Shown here: positions 25,001 to 32,670 of the stretch, piece by piece
How positions within the stretch are numbered: position 1 is the stretch's first letter
Layout of the letters: every line of letters begins with the position of its first letter
NCBI RefSeq assembly: GCF_030462585.1
Contig: NZ_JASMRU010000023.1
Location: 11,045-75,044, forward strand
DNA from: Pseudomonas sp. CAN1
Lineage (GTDB): Bacteria > Pseudomonadota > Gammaproteobacteria > Pseudomonadales > Pseudomonadaceae
Direction of reading: 5' to 3'
DNA: 64,000 nucleotides
Notes under the pieces: model-generated
Database searches by the model: none
Told to the model about the DNA's origin: nothing
Seen by the model: the letters and a program-made list of their open reading frames with translations, nothing else
Made by a program: the position numbers and the translations under genes

Positions 25001-25205
25001 TTTCGTCTTCTACATCGGCCCGCGCCACTTCGGCACGCTCACCGCCTACGTGGCCGGCAGCGAGTCGGACAACTTCAAGTTCACCTCGGCGCTACCGGTG
25101 CAGGTGCTCAAGGGTATGGCGCCGATGTTGTCGAGCTACCTGGAACCAGGGATCAGCACCGGGTGCCAGGCGCGGCTGGATAATCTGCGGGTGAGTTGGC
25201 GCTGA
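22077..25205 (+). CDS. atypical class A penicillin-binding protein (GT51 transglycosylase plus transpeptidase)
   Basis: About 1042 residues, inner-membrane anchored (transmembrane segment about 36-57), periplasmic, for peptidoglycan polymerisation and crosslinking. A divergent GT51 domain shows FIENRD with Glu186, and GGSTLATQIEKYRHS in place of the usual GGSTITQQ motif. The transpeptidase motifs are complete: SxxK at Ser517-Lys520 (STAK), SxN at 623-625 (SIN) and KTGTG at 947-951. The SxN to KTG distance (322 residues) is much longer than usual and implies an inserted domain. The ATG at 22077 follows GGGGCGTGA; the open frame to 21462 crosses repeats and is rejected. It is not a canonical mrcA, mrcB or pbpC product. 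Confidence 0.85.
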   Translation: MGRAKHSGTQSASQPGDLTGGRKAGISPQKVHHHRFLILFLFLLPLLAAMGAALLYEANTSKLQARELAHYASGLTWSLEQGSTGSVVYPLGGPFDRRLGYQQLPSFLGRLHERNFVTLSQARFSDPLMEYTSHGMFPPYPEKAQAGVDIADCRGLPIYSFRYPQRLYSNFESVSPAIVNSLLFIENRDLLDPNRPYLNPAIDWSRFTQASVAQVGKLVGLGNHAPGGSTLATQIEKYRHSEDGRTNSITDKLRQMASASVRTYQNGAENMGARRNVALTYLNSVPLSAQPGYGEVSGLPDGLWIWYGADYQQVNKLLNAPPGSGDELAAQGKALRQVVSLMIAHRRPSWYLARGRDQLAVLTDSYLRLLAQNNVIAPELRDAALKQKLTFRDPRSEPSFTPLENNKGIGLARTRLAGMLDVPLYDLDRFDMSFTTTLQHELQEQVTGYLRQLSDPAFAEQIGLFGEHLLSKDKTKDVRYSFTLFERTPSGNRVRVQTDSTEQPFDINEGSKLELGSTAKLRVLSTYMETIADLHDQYAPMSVAELKKVDIEPLDILSRWSIDYLITAKDRNLPDMLAAALQRKYSASPYESFFTGGGVHTFSNFRKEDNGRIPTLQDALRESINLPFVRLLRDLVRHDIYANEGSKVAVLADDKDPRRQDYLDRFVDKESQTYLLRFWQKYKGKDNDARLSTFLDGLRAWPVRLAAIHRYLQPQADLPTFTAFLQDRLKQGHYAGDKLTDKRIEDLYTRYGPGAFNLNDQGYVARVHPLELWLLGYLQREPTATFADAVAASGAERKEVYGWLFKSRHKYARDKRIRIMLEVEAFLDLHEQWKRLGYPFDHLVPSLATALGSSGDRPAALAELMGIILNDGVRLPTLRIDSLHFAAATPYEVTLGPESSGGRQVMRSEVAQALRTALSQVVDAGTARRLSGTFKMADGSALVMGGKTGTGDNRIESVTRSGWVKSSKAMNRTATFVFYIGPRHFGTLTAYVAGSESDNFKFTSALPVQVLKGMAPMLSSYLEPGISTGCQARLDNLRVSWR

Positions 25206-25227
25206 GTGCCGCAGCGATTGGCTTCGC

Positions 25228-25470
25228 CCCTCACCCTAACCCTCTCCCGGAGGGAGAGGGGACTGTTCCGAGCGCTCTGGCATTGCTGCGCTAGCCGGCT
25301 GACTCGATTTGCATTCAGTGCGTCGGGCGCATAACCCGGAACGGGTTATCCGCCGATACCAAGACAGCGGATAACGCTGGCGCGTTATGCGCCCTACGAT
25401 CCTGGCTTCCTTGGCAGCCGCCACGCCGAACGGCCCCCTCTCCTCGGGGAGAGCGCTGGGGTGAGGGGAA
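25228..25470. repeat. CTCTCCC repeat pair enclosing a palindromic element
   Basis: The left arm CCCTCACCCTAACCCTCTCC continues into GGAGGGAGAGGGGAC, and the right arm is CCCCCTCTCC ... GGGGTGAGGGG. Copy 2 of the GTAGGGCG palindrome lies inside. Together with the REP pair at 25499-25570 they fill the 377 bases between the PBP and VF530 genes; no gene is seen. Confidence 0.7.
25322..25397. repeat. GTAGGGCG...GCCCTAC palindromic element, copy 2
   Basis: A 76-bp copy of the element at 17768-17843, starting GTCGGGCGCATAACCCGG and ending GCGTTATGCGCCCTAC, with only a few differences. Confidence 0.85.
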
Positions 25471-25498
25471 GGCCCAGGCGCCGATACATCCCTGAACC

Positions 25499-25570
25499 GT
25501 AGGAGCGGACTTCGTCCGCGATGGCTTCCGGCGCGAGGCGGGCCAATCGCGGACGAAGTCCGCTCCTACG
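25499..25570. repeat. REP pair, GGACTTCGTCC variant
   Basis: Two inverted copies of GTAGGAGCGGACTTCGTCCG separated by about 26 bp. This has the same architecture as the GAGCTTGCTCG pairs elsewhere but a different loop-stem core. Confidence 0.85.
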
Positions 25571-25582
25571 CACGTCCCACCC

Positions 25583-25804
25583 TCAGCTCTTCTGCACGCT
25601 CTTCACGTACAACGCCTCGACCTGCTCCCGCGCCCAGGGCGTGCGGCGCAGAAAGGTCAGGCTGGACTTGATGCTCGGGTCGTTCTTGAAGCAGCGCACG
25701 TCGATGCGCTTGGCCAGCCCGTCCCAGCCGTACTGCGCCACCAGCTGGTTGAGGATGGCTTCCAGGGTCACGCCATGCAGCGGGTTCTTCGGTTTGTCGT
25801 TCAT
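25583..25804 (-). CDS. VF530-family protein (DUF2132)
   Basis: 73-residue protein matching the VF530 family: [16 protein letters not shown] near the N-terminus, [15 protein letters not shown] and [17 protein letters not shown] in the middle. These are small all-helical cytoplasmic proteins with possible DNA-binding properties but no established function. The start is the ATG at 25804; an earlier ATG at 25846 adds residues not typical of the family. It is convergent with nothing and lies 59 bases downstream of the SMR exporter gene on the same strand. Confidence 0.92.
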   Translation of the reverse strand: MNDKPKNPLHGVTLEAILNQLVAQYGWDGLAKRIDVRCFKNDPSIKSSLTFLRRTPWAREQVEALYVKSVQKS

Positions 25805-25863
25805 CTTCGGTGCCGTCGTGGTGAATGCGCGGCACCTTACCACCAAGCGTCAGCCAGCGGCGA

Positions 25864-26172
25864 TCAGGCCCGCAGCCCGGCCACGCCCGCCACGATCAGG
25901 GCGACCGAAGCCAGCTTGGTCAGGGTCAGCGCCTCGCCCAGCAGCAGGAAGCCGAAGAACACCGTGCCCAGCGTGCCGATGGCGGTCCAGATCGGGTAGG
26001 CGATGCTCACCGGCAACTGGCGCATCGCCAGGGTGAGGAAGAAGATTCCGCCGATCACCGCGACCACGGTTATCACAGTCGGCAGCGGCCGGGTGAAGCC
26101 CTCGGCGTACTTCATCGACACCGCGAACATCACCTCGAACACCGCAGCCACCATCAGCATCGCCCAGGCCAT
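25864..26172 (-). CDS. SMR-family efflux protein (SugE/Gdx- or EmrE-like)
   Basis: 102-residue inner-membrane protein with four transmembrane helices; it works as a dimer and exports small cations by proton exchange. The essential Glu13 lies in AAVFEVMFAVSMKY. The segment KYAEGFTRPLPTVITV resembles the guanidinium exporter (Gdx/SugE) branch, whereas LPVSIAYPIWTAIGTLG is common to all SMR proteins, so subtype is uncertain. The ATG at 26172 shares its A with the stop of azoR, giving tight translational coupling. Co-expression with an azoreductase suggests a detoxification pair. Confidence 0.9.
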   Translation of the reverse strand: MAWAMLMVAAVFEVMFAVSMKYAEGFTRPLPTVITVVAVIGGIFFLTLAMRQLPVSIAYPIWTAIGTLGTVFFGFLLLGEALTLTKLASVALIVAGVAGLRA

Positions 26173-26810
26173 CAGGCACGCGCCCACTCGCTCTCGGCGA
26201 GGTCGGCCAGGGCCTGCTCGGCCTGTTGATAGGAAGCGCGGAATGCTTCGGGGTTGCCCTCCTCGCCCTCGGCGGCCACCACCTGCACGTCCTCGATACC
26301 GAGAAAGCCCAGCGCTACGCGCAGCCAGGTATCGGCGTGGTTCATCCACTCCAGCTCACCGCCCGGCCCCATGCCGGCACCGCCGCGGCTGGTGACGATC
26401 AGCGCCTTGCGCCCCTTGAGCAGCGGCTCGTACTCCGCCTCGCCGTCCTTCAGGTGCAGGTCGAAGGTGCGGCCGATGCGGACGATCTGGTCGACCCAGG
26501 CCTTCAGCCCGCTGGGCACGCTGAAGTTGTACATGGGCGTGGAGATCACCAGCAGGTCATGGGCGAGCAACTCGTCCACCAGCTCTTCGCTCAGCGCCAG
26601 CTCGGCCTGCAACTCGGCCGGCCGATGCTCGCGCTGCGGGTGGAAGGCGGCAGCGATGAAGCCTTCGTTGACATGGGGCAGATCAGCGCGGCCCACCTCG
26701 CGGCGGGTGATCTGCGCCTGCGGCAGCGCGGCGAGAAAGCCCTCGGCCAGGCGGCGGGAATGCGAGCGGTCGGCGCGCGGGCTGGCGTGGATGGCGAGAA
26801 TCCTGTTCAT
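26172..26810 (-). CDS. azoR: FMN-dependent NADH-azoreductase
   Basis: 212-residue flavodoxin-fold enzyme of the AzoR/AcpD family reducing azo and quinone compounds with NAD(P)H. The FMN-binding loop is [20 protein letters not shown] at the N-terminus, followed by [19 protein letters not shown] and the later SRGGAGMG near the flavin. The ATG at 26810 has AAGGAACG upstream; the frame extends to 26984 but lacks coding signs. It is coupled to the SMR exporter gene downstream and divergent from a LysR-type regulator gene, its likely controller. Confidence 0.92.
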   Translation of the reverse strand: MNRILAIHASPRADRSHSRRLAEGFLAALPQAQITRREVGRADLPHVNEGFIAAAFHPQREHRPAELQAELALSEELVDELLAHDLLVISTPMYNFSVPSGLKAWVDQIVRIGRTFDLHLKDGEAEYEPLLKGRKALIVTSRGGAGMGPGGELEWMNHADTWLRVALGFLGIEDVQVVAAEGEEGNPEAFRASYQQAEQALADLAESEWARA

Positions 26811-26937
26811 CTGTCGTTCCTTGCTGAGGGTGTACACTGCGGAGGTCCTGAATGGCCTCCTGTTGCCGCCTAAGCTATTTCCAGCCGGATAGCCGGACAA
26901 CTGAGGGGATTTCCTTCCAGATGAATCCAGCTCATCC

Positions 26938-27864
26938 ATGGAGCACAATATGTTCGCCAACCTGCCGCTTCCCGCCCTGCGCACCTTCGAATCCGCTGCG
27001 CGTCAGCTGAGCTTCAAGGCCGCCGCCCAGGAGCTGGCGGTGACGCCGACGGCGGTGTCCCACCAGGTGCGCGCACTGGAGGAATGGCTGGGCCTGCCAC
27101 TGTTCGACCGCCTGCCGCGCCAGGTGCGCCTGACCGAAGCCGGCGAGCGGCTGTTCCGCAGCCTGCATGGCGCGCTGCTGGAGGTGTCGCAAGCGGTGGA
27201 CAGCCTGCGCCCGCAACGCAGCGCCAGCAGCCTGACGATCTCCACCACGCCGGCCTTCGCCGCACTGTGGCTGGTACCGCGCCTGGGCCGCTTCTACGCG
27301 CGCTACCCGCACATCCGCCTGCGCCTCGATAGCCAGTGCGAACTGCTCGACCTGCAGCAGGACGCCAGCGTTGACCTGGCGATCCGTTACGGCTTCGGCG
27401 ACTACCCGCGCATGCACAGCCAGTTCCTGCTGGCGGAGCGCTTCGCCGTGTATGGCGCGCCGGCGCTGGTGGCCACCGCCGATGTGGAAGTGCCGGAGAT
27501 GATCAGCGTGCGCTGGCACAACTCCGAGCTCTACGAGCGCGGCTGGAAGGCCTGGTGTCAGGTAGCCGGCGAGCAATGCCTGCTGGCCCGGGCGGTGCAG
27601 CGCGAGTACGACGAGGAGTTCTACGCCCTGCAGGCGGCCATCGCCGGCCAGGGTCTGGTGCTGGCCAGCTCGCTGCTGGTGTCCGAGAGCGTGGAGAAGG
27701 GCCTGCTGGTGCCCTACCGCCCGGACATCAACGTGCCCGGCGCCAGCTACACCGCTCTCTGCGTGCCGGGCCGCGAGCGCCACCCGCCGGTGCGCGCCTT
27801 CCTCGACTGGCTGGCCGAGGAAGCGGCGCAAGCCGCCGACCCGCTGATCGACAACGCCGCCTGA
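26938..27864 (+). CDS. LysR-family transcriptional regulator (GcvA-like subgroup)
   Basis: 308-residue regulator. The N-terminal winged helix-turn-helix reads [20 protein letters not shown] and [20 protein letters not shown]. The effector domain begins near residue 95 ([20 protein letters not shown]), typical of GcvA-like proteins with alternating type-2 periplasmic-binding lobes. It is transcribed divergently from azoR and the SMR gene, with 127 bases between, the arrangement LysR regulators usually have with their target. The effector is unknown but could be a quinone, azo compound or cationic drug. Confidence 0.92.
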   Translation: MEHNMFANLPLPALRTFESAARQLSFKAAAQELAVTPTAVSHQVRALEEWLGLPLFDRLPRQVRLTEAGERLFRSLHGALLEVSQAVDSLRPQRSASSLTISTTPAFAALWLVPRLGRFYARYPHIRLRLDSQCELLDLQQDASVDLAIRYGFGDYPRMHSQFLLAERFAVYGAPALVATADVEVPEMISVRWHNSELYERGWKAWCQVAGEQCLLARAVQREYDEEFYALQAAIAGQGLVLASSLLVSESVEKGLLVPYRPDINVPGASYTALCVPGRERHPPVRAFLDWLAEEAAQAADPLIDNAA

Positions 27865-28023
27865 GCCTGCCGTTGCGCCCGCGCAGGGCGGCATTCGCCG
27901 TGCGCGATGGGCAACCCGTGGGTAGAATCATGCCCGCCGCAACAACAATTCTTCTTTGCCAGGGACACGCCTTTCGCGTGATCCAAAGGCACGGCCTGAG
28001 CCCCACTCCACCTCAGGATTACC

Positions 28024-29226
28024 ATGACCACCGTGCAAGAAACCCGCTCCGGCAGTTGGCTGAACGTCATCGCCCTGGCCATCGCCGCCTTCATCTTCAA
28101 CACCACCGAGTTCGTCCCGGTGGGCCTGCTCAGCGACATCGGCGCGAGCTTCGACATGCGCCCGGAACAGACCGGGCTGATGCTCACGCTCTACGCCTGG
28201 GTCGTGTCGCTGGCCTCGCTGCCGCTGATGCAGCTGACCCGCAACATGGAACGCCGGCGCCTGCTGGTGGTGATCTTCTGCCTGTTCATCGTCAGCCACG
28301 TGCTCTCCGGCTTCGCCTGGAACTTCACGGTGCTGATGATCAGCCGCTTCGGCATCGCCTTCGCCCACGCGGTGTTCTGGTCGATCACTGCGTCGCTCGC
28401 AGTGCGCGTGGCGCCGCCGGGCCAGCAGGCGAAAGCCCTCGGCCTGCTGGCCACCGGGACCATCCTGGCGATGGTGCTGGGCATTCCGCTGGGACGCATG
28501 CTCGGCGAGGCGCTGGGCTGGCGCACGACCTTCCTCACCATCGCCGGCGTTTCGGTGGTGGTGGTGCTCTGGCTGGCCCGCGCGCTGCCGCTGCTGCCGA
28601 GCCAGAACTCCGGCTCGCTGCGCAGCCTGCCACTGCTACTGCGCCGCCCGGCGCTGGTGTCGATGTACGTGCTCACCGTGCTGGTGATCACCGCGCAGTT
28701 CACCGCCTACAGCTACATCGAACCGTTCGCCCGTGAGGTCGCCGCGCTGGACAGCCGGCAGACCACCCTGCTCCTGCTGCTGTTCGGCGGCGCCGGGATG
28801 TTCGGCTCGATCCTCTTCAGCCGCTACAGCGAGCGCTTCCCACGCGCCTTCCCATGCCTGGCCATCGCCGTGCTCGGCGGCACGCTCCTGCTGCTGATGC
28901 CTCTGGCCCATTCGTCCACGGCGCTACTGGGGCTGAGCCTGTTCTGGGGCGCGGCGATCCTCTGTTTCGGCCTGGCGTTGCAGGCCAAGGTGCTGCAACT
29001 GGCCCATGACGCCACCGACGTGGCCATGGCGATGTTCTCCGGCCTGTACAACGTCGGCATCGGCGGCGGCGCGCTGCTGGGCAGCCGCGTGGCGGTCGGC
29101 ATGGGGCTGGAATGGATCGGCTACGTCGGCGGCGCGCTGGCAGTGGCCGGCCTGCTGCTGTGCCTGTTCGCCTGCTGGCGGTATGCCGCGGCGCTGGGTG
29201 GCTCCGCGCAGGGCGATCGCGGATAA
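28024..29226 (+). CDS. sotB: MFS sugar efflux transporter (SotB-like)
   Basis: 400-residue inner-membrane transporter of the major facilitator superfamily, 12 helices, DHA1 drug/sugar antiporter branch. The SotB-type opening is [20 protein letters not shown], with the [12 protein letters not shown] signature. The mid part has [20 protein letters not shown] and [17 protein letters not shown]. SotB-type proteins export sugars such as arabinose or related metabolites; the assignment is by similarity and the substrate here is not proven. The final residues (AQGDRG) run into a half-REP, so the C-terminus has been shaped by repeat sequence. Confidence 0.9.
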   Translation: MTTVQETRSGSWLNVIALAIAAFIFNTTEFVPVGLLSDIGASFDMRPEQTGLMLTLYAWVVSLASLPLMQLTRNMERRRLLVVIFCLFIVSHVLSGFAWNFTVLMISRFGIAFAHAVFWSITASLAVRVAPPGQQAKALGLLATGTILAMVLGIPLGRMLGEALGWRTTFLTIAGVSVVVVLWLARALPLLPSQNSGSLRSLPLLLRRPALVSMYVLTVLVITAQFTAYSYIEPFAREVAALDSRQTTLLLLLFGGAGMFGSILFSRYSERFPRAFPCLAIAVLGGTLLLLMPLAHSSTALLGLSLFWGAAILCFGLALQAKVLQLAHDATDVAMAMFSGLYNVGIGGGALLGSRVAVGMGLEWIGYVGGALAVAGLLLCLFACWRYAAALGGSAQGDRG

Positions 29227-29281
29227 ATCCGCTCCTGCGGGAACCAGACCGAGCGTAGGAGCGGACTCCGTCCGCGATCGG
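29212..29281. repeat. two half-REPs overlapping the sotB stop
   Basis: GATCGCGGATAAATCCGCTC (including the sotB stop TAA) and, 16 bases on, GTAGGAGCGGACTCCGTCCG in opposite orientation. They form a loose pair of the GGACxxCGTCC variant. Confidence 0.75.
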
Positions 29282-29314
29282 CCGATCCCATGCACCTACA
29301 ACCATGCACCTACG

Positions 29315-29351
29315 AAAAAGGCCGCGCCCCTTGCGGGAGCGCGGCCTTTTT
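29315..29351. terminator. Rho-independent terminator between sotB and putP
   Basis: AAAAAGGCCGCGC ... GCGCGGCCTTTTT, a 13-bp stem extended by CCC/GGG around a short loop. It lies 15 bases past the putP stop (minus strand) and serves either direction. Confidence 0.93.
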
Positions 29352-29365
29352 CATTCAGCGAAGAC

Positions 29366-30883
29366 TCAGCGGCTGGTGGCCGCGGTGCCCTCGGGCAGGT
29401 GCGCTTCCGCGTACTCGGCCTCGGCGGCCTCGAAACGCTGGATCATCGCCTTGGACGGCGCGGAGCCGAACAGGCTGAAGACCACGATGGAAACGCTGGA
29501 GAGGATGAAGCCCGGGATGATCTCGTACAGGCCGAGCCAGCCGAACTGCTTCCAGACGATCACGGTGACCGCACCGACGATGATGCCGGCAAGCGCGCCG
29601 TTGCGGGTCATGCCCTTCCACAGCACGGAGAACAGCACCAGCGGACCGAAGGCGGCGCCGAAGCCGGCCCAGGCGTAGGACACCAGGCCCAATACGCGGT
29701 TTTCCGGGTTGGCCGCCAGGGCGATGGAGACCAGCGCGACCAGCAGCACCATCGCGCGACCGACCCACACCAGCTCCAGCTGGCTGGCGTTCTTGCGCAG
29801 GAAGGCCTTGTAGAAGTCTTCGGTCAGCGCCGAGGAGCAGACCAGCAGCTGGCAGCTCAGGGTGCTCATCACTGCGGCGAGGATGGCGGACAGCAGGATG
29901 CCGGCGATCCACGGGTTGAAGAGGATCTTCGCCAGCTCGATGAAGATGCGCTCGTGGTTCTCGCCCACGGCGCCAGCCTGCTCCGGGTGCGCCTGGAAGT
30001 AGGCGATGCCGAAGAAGCCGACGGCCACGGCGCCGCCCAGGCAGAGGATCATCCAGGCCATGGAGATGCGCCGGGCAGCCGGGATCGACTTCACCGAATC
30101 GGCGGCCATGAAGCGCGCCAGGATGTGCGGCTGGCCGAAGTAGCCCAGGCCCCAGGCCATCAGCGACAGCACGCCGACGAAGGAAGCGCCCTTGAACATG
30201 TCGAAATTGGCCGCGTCCTTCAGCTCGATGGCGGCGAAGGTCGGATCGATGCCGCCGGTGGCCAGCAGCACGAAGATCGGCGTGAGGATCAGCGCGAAGA
30301 TCATCAGCGAGGCCTGCACGGTGTCGGTCCAGCTCACCGCCAGGAAGCCACCGACGAAGGTGTAGGCGATGGTCGCAGCGGCACCGGCCCACAGGGCGGT
30401 CTCGTAGGACATGCCGAAGGTGCTTTCGAACAGGCGAGCGCCGGCGACGATGCCGGAGGCGCAGTAGATGGTGAAGAACACCAGGATCACCAGCGCAGAG
30501 ATGACGCGCAGCAGGCGGCTGTTGTCCTCGAAGCGGGTGCTGAAGTAGTCCGGCAGGGTCAGCGCGTTGCCGTTGTGCTCGGTGTGCACACGCAGGCGAC
30601 CGGCGACGAACAGCCAGTTCAGGTAGGCGCCGGCGATCAGGCCGATGGCGATCCAGCTTTCCGAGATACCCGACAGGTAGATGGCGCCCGGCAGGCCCAT
30701 CAGCAGCCAGCCGCTCATGTCCGAGGCGCCGGCCGACAGCGCGGTGACGAAGCTACCGAGGCTGCGGCCACCGAGGATGTAGTCGGAGAAGTTGTTGGTG
30801 GAACGGTACGCGGCGAAGCCGATCAGTACCATGGCCGCGATGTAGATCACGAAGGTGATCAGTGTTGGCGTGTTGACGCTCAT
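29366..30883 (-). CDS. putP: sodium/proline symporter
   Basis: 505-residue inner-membrane Na+/proline symporter of the SSS family, 13 transmembrane helices. It opens with TLITFVIYIAAMVLIGFAAY and has the conserved YILGGRSLGSFVTALSAGASDMSGW (Na+ and proline site region) and GALWAG-like helices in the middle. The length and sequence pattern match PutP well. The leader has AAAAACAAG close to the ribosome site, a Crc/Hfq-type motif. In P. aeruginosa putA precedes putP in one operon; here no putA lies upstream within the window, and an AraC-family gene follows across 788 bases. Confidence 0.96.
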   Translation of the reverse strand: MSVNTPTLITFVIYIAAMVLIGFAAYRSTNNFSDYILGGRSLGSFVTALSAGASDMSGWLLMGLPGAIYLSGISESWIAIGLIAGAYLNWLFVAGRLRVHTEHNGNALTLPDYFSTRFEDNSRLLRVISALVILVFFTIYCASGIVAGARLFESTFGMSYETALWAGAAATIAYTFVGGFLAVSWTDTVQASLMIFALILTPIFVLLATGGIDPTFAAIELKDAANFDMFKGASFVGVLSLMAWGLGYFGQPHILARFMAADSVKSIPAARRISMAWMILCLGGAVAVGFFGIAYFQAHPEQAGAVGENHERIFIELAKILFNPWIAGILLSAILAAVMSTLSCQLLVCSSALTEDFYKAFLRKNASQLELVWVGRAMVLLVALVSIALAANPENRVLGLVSYAWAGFGAAFGPLVLFSVLWKGMTRNGALAGIIVGAVTVIVWKQFGWLGLYEIIPGFILSSVSIVVFSLFGSAPSKAMIQRFEAAEAEYAEAHLPEGTAATSR

Positions 30884-30900
30884 GGGGTCTCCCCTGCAGC

Positions 30901-30908
30901 TTGTTTTT
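30901..30908 (-). promoter_or_regulatory. CA motif (AAnAAnAA) in the putP leader
   Basis: AAAAACAA on the transcript, 18-25 bases before the putP ATG, next to the AGGGGAG ribosome site. This is the expected position for Hfq/Crc repression. Confidence 0.55.
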
Positions 30909-31671
30909 ATCCGGGCTCGCGGGGTATCGCGGGCCCTTGACTGGCAGCCGGCGTGGTTGACGCCGACCGGTTAGCGCTTGCTCACAGGCAAACCGGGTTG
31001 CGCGTGATGCCAAACAGGCACCGAACCGCTACGCCTCCCGACGCAGGCACGCCCTCATCCTTGCTGGCGTCTTCCTGCAGCCACCGTCTCACCACGGCGA
31101 CCTCCGTCCCGCCTGCGCCGGTAAGCGCGGGCGGGGCGTTTCCCGGGCGATGCCCGGTGATCCTTCAGGCGTCGAATTCGACGCCTTGCTCCCGAGCAAA
31201 TCCGGCCAGCCGCACGATAAAGGGCTGGCGACGGCATTCGTCGCGGGAAGCGGAAACTGTGCGGACGCGCGCAGCGAGAGGCGGCAGGGGGTGGCCGGCG
31301 CGCGAGGGCGCGGATTGTACAGAAAGCATCGCAGCGGATGGCGCCACTGGTCCGAGGGCAGACGACGCAAGGCCACGGGCGGGCGCGGTGGGCCGGGCCG
31401 TGGATGGAGTGGCGCGGCCAGGTGCAGGCGCGCTACAGGCAAAAGCAGAACCGGTGATGGGCATGCTGCCCCTCCCGCGTATCGAGCTGGCTGTTGTTCT
31501 TGGTATGACCGGTTGCACTTTGGATCACCAGCAACACGGTGGGCGGACTCTATGGGTTGCACCCTGCGCAATTCTTGCTGAAAGCTCTGGAGTTCTTGCA
31601 GAAGACTCCGGCAACCGAAGGCCGACAGCTGACCATTCGATCAGCAATCAGGGCCGTGCAGCCTATTGGAT
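30909..31671. other. 763-base non-coding stretch between putP and an AraC-family gene
   Basis: No convincing gene on either strand; open frames there have arginine/proline-rich shadow composition. It presumably contains the putP promoter and operator. The only distinct structure noted is the palindrome at 31167-31186. No recognisable putA remnant was seen. Confidence 0.6.
31167..31186. promoter_or_regulatory. 20-bp perfect palindrome AGGCGTCGAATTCGACGCCT
   Basis: Perfect dyad of 20 bases about 280 bases upstream of the putP start. It could be an operator or chance; no known binding motif is recognised. Confidence 0.35.
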
Positions 31672-32421
31672 TCAGCTGCGGCGCAGGCTGCCCGGGGTCA
31701 ATCCCAGGTAGCGGCGCATCGCCGTGGTCAGCGCGCTCTGGCTGGAAAAACCGCACTCGCCGGCCACGTTCACCAGTGGCAGGTCGGATTCCCGCAGCAG
31801 GCGCGCGGCGCGATCCAGGCGCTGGCGCAGCAGGTACTGGTGCGGAGTGAGGCCGACACGATCCTTGAACTGCGCATGGAAATGACTGGGGCTCAGGCAG
31901 GCGACTTGCGCCAGCTCGGCCACGGTGATGCGTCGGGAAAGATGCTCGGCGATGTAGCCATCCAGCCGTTCCAGGTCCAGCGGCCCGCTGCGCGGCGCGC
32001 GGTCTTCACCGAACAGACGCAGGTGCAGAGCCCGCAGCAACACGCCGCCGAGTGCGCGGGCGAGCAGCGGGTCGTCGCCATAGCGGGCGATCTCCGCGCC
32101 AGCGTAGCTGAGCAGGTGCTGGAAATCCGCATCCAGGGTCGGGTAGCGCGGCACCTCGAACAGCCGCGCCAGCAGCTCGCGGTCCTGCTCGCCGGTGCCG
32201 GCCTCGTTCAGGTCGAGGATCAGCATGCTGTTATCGCCGAGTCCGACGAACTCGTGGTCGGCATCCCCCGGCACCAGACAGGCACGCATGCGGCAGACCT
32301 CGCCACCGGCACCACCAATCTCGAATTCCGCGCGGCCGCTGAGGGACATCACCAGTTGGTGATGGTCATGGGCGTGCTGGTCGGTCTGGTCGGACAGCGT
32401 GGCGAGGCGGGTAGCGAACAT
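31672..32421 (-). CDS. AraC-family transcriptional regulator (PruR-like by position)
   Basis: 249-residue regulator: an N-terminal cupin-type sensing domain (HDHHQLVMSLSGRAEFEIGG) and a C-terminal AraC domain with two helix-turn-helix units (ITVAELAQVACLSPSHFHAQF and LVNVAGECGFSSQSALTTA). In P. aeruginosa the AraC-type PruR activates putA and putP and maps in this neighbourhood, so this is a candidate PruR; that is from gene order, not proof. It is divergent from the TonB receptor gene and points towards putP. Confidence 0.88.
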   Translation of the reverse strand: MFATRLATLSDQTDQHAHDHHQLVMSLSGRAEFEIGGAGGEVCRMRACLVPGDADHEFVGLGDNSMLILDLNEAGTGEQDRELLARLFEVPRYPTLDADFQHLLSYAGAEIARYGDDPLLARALGGVLLRALHLRLFGEDRAPRSGPLDLERLDGYIAEHLSRRITVAELAQVACLSPSHFHAQFKDRVGLTPHQYLLRQRLDRAARLLRESDLPLVNVAGECGFSSQSALTTAMRRYLGLTPGSLRRS

Positions 32422-32558
32422 GGTACTGGGTGATCAAATTTTGAGCATGGTACGGAAAATTCGTACAGCTGCCCAGCCAACAGGTGCAACCGGGCGCAAC
32501 TCGGAAAACACAAAGCACCAAAGCGTCTAAGCTCGAAAGCCTTGCTAACTGATAGATA

Positions 32559-32573
32559 TGTTATGTTATAACA
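32559..32573. promoter_or_regulatory. Zur-like operator upstream of the TonB receptor
   Basis: TGTTATGTTATAACA: half-sites TGTTATG and TATAACA around one central base, close to the proteobacterial Zur pattern TGTTATAnTATAACA. It lies 98 bases before the receptor ATG in an AT-rich patch, unlike the surrounding DNA, and probably overlaps the promoter. Confidence 0.75.
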
Positions 32574-32670
32574 AATAACACATTCCCACTTTGCCCTTCC
32601 CCGCCGCCTGGCGCATCCCTGATCACGAGGGAGGGGTTCGCTTTGCCAGAAGAAAAACCAGGAGTTCGTC

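Noticed and set aside
29006-30940. 644-codon plus-strand open frame over sotB end and putP
   Set aside because: Crosses the terminator and lies antisense to putP; no family resemblance.
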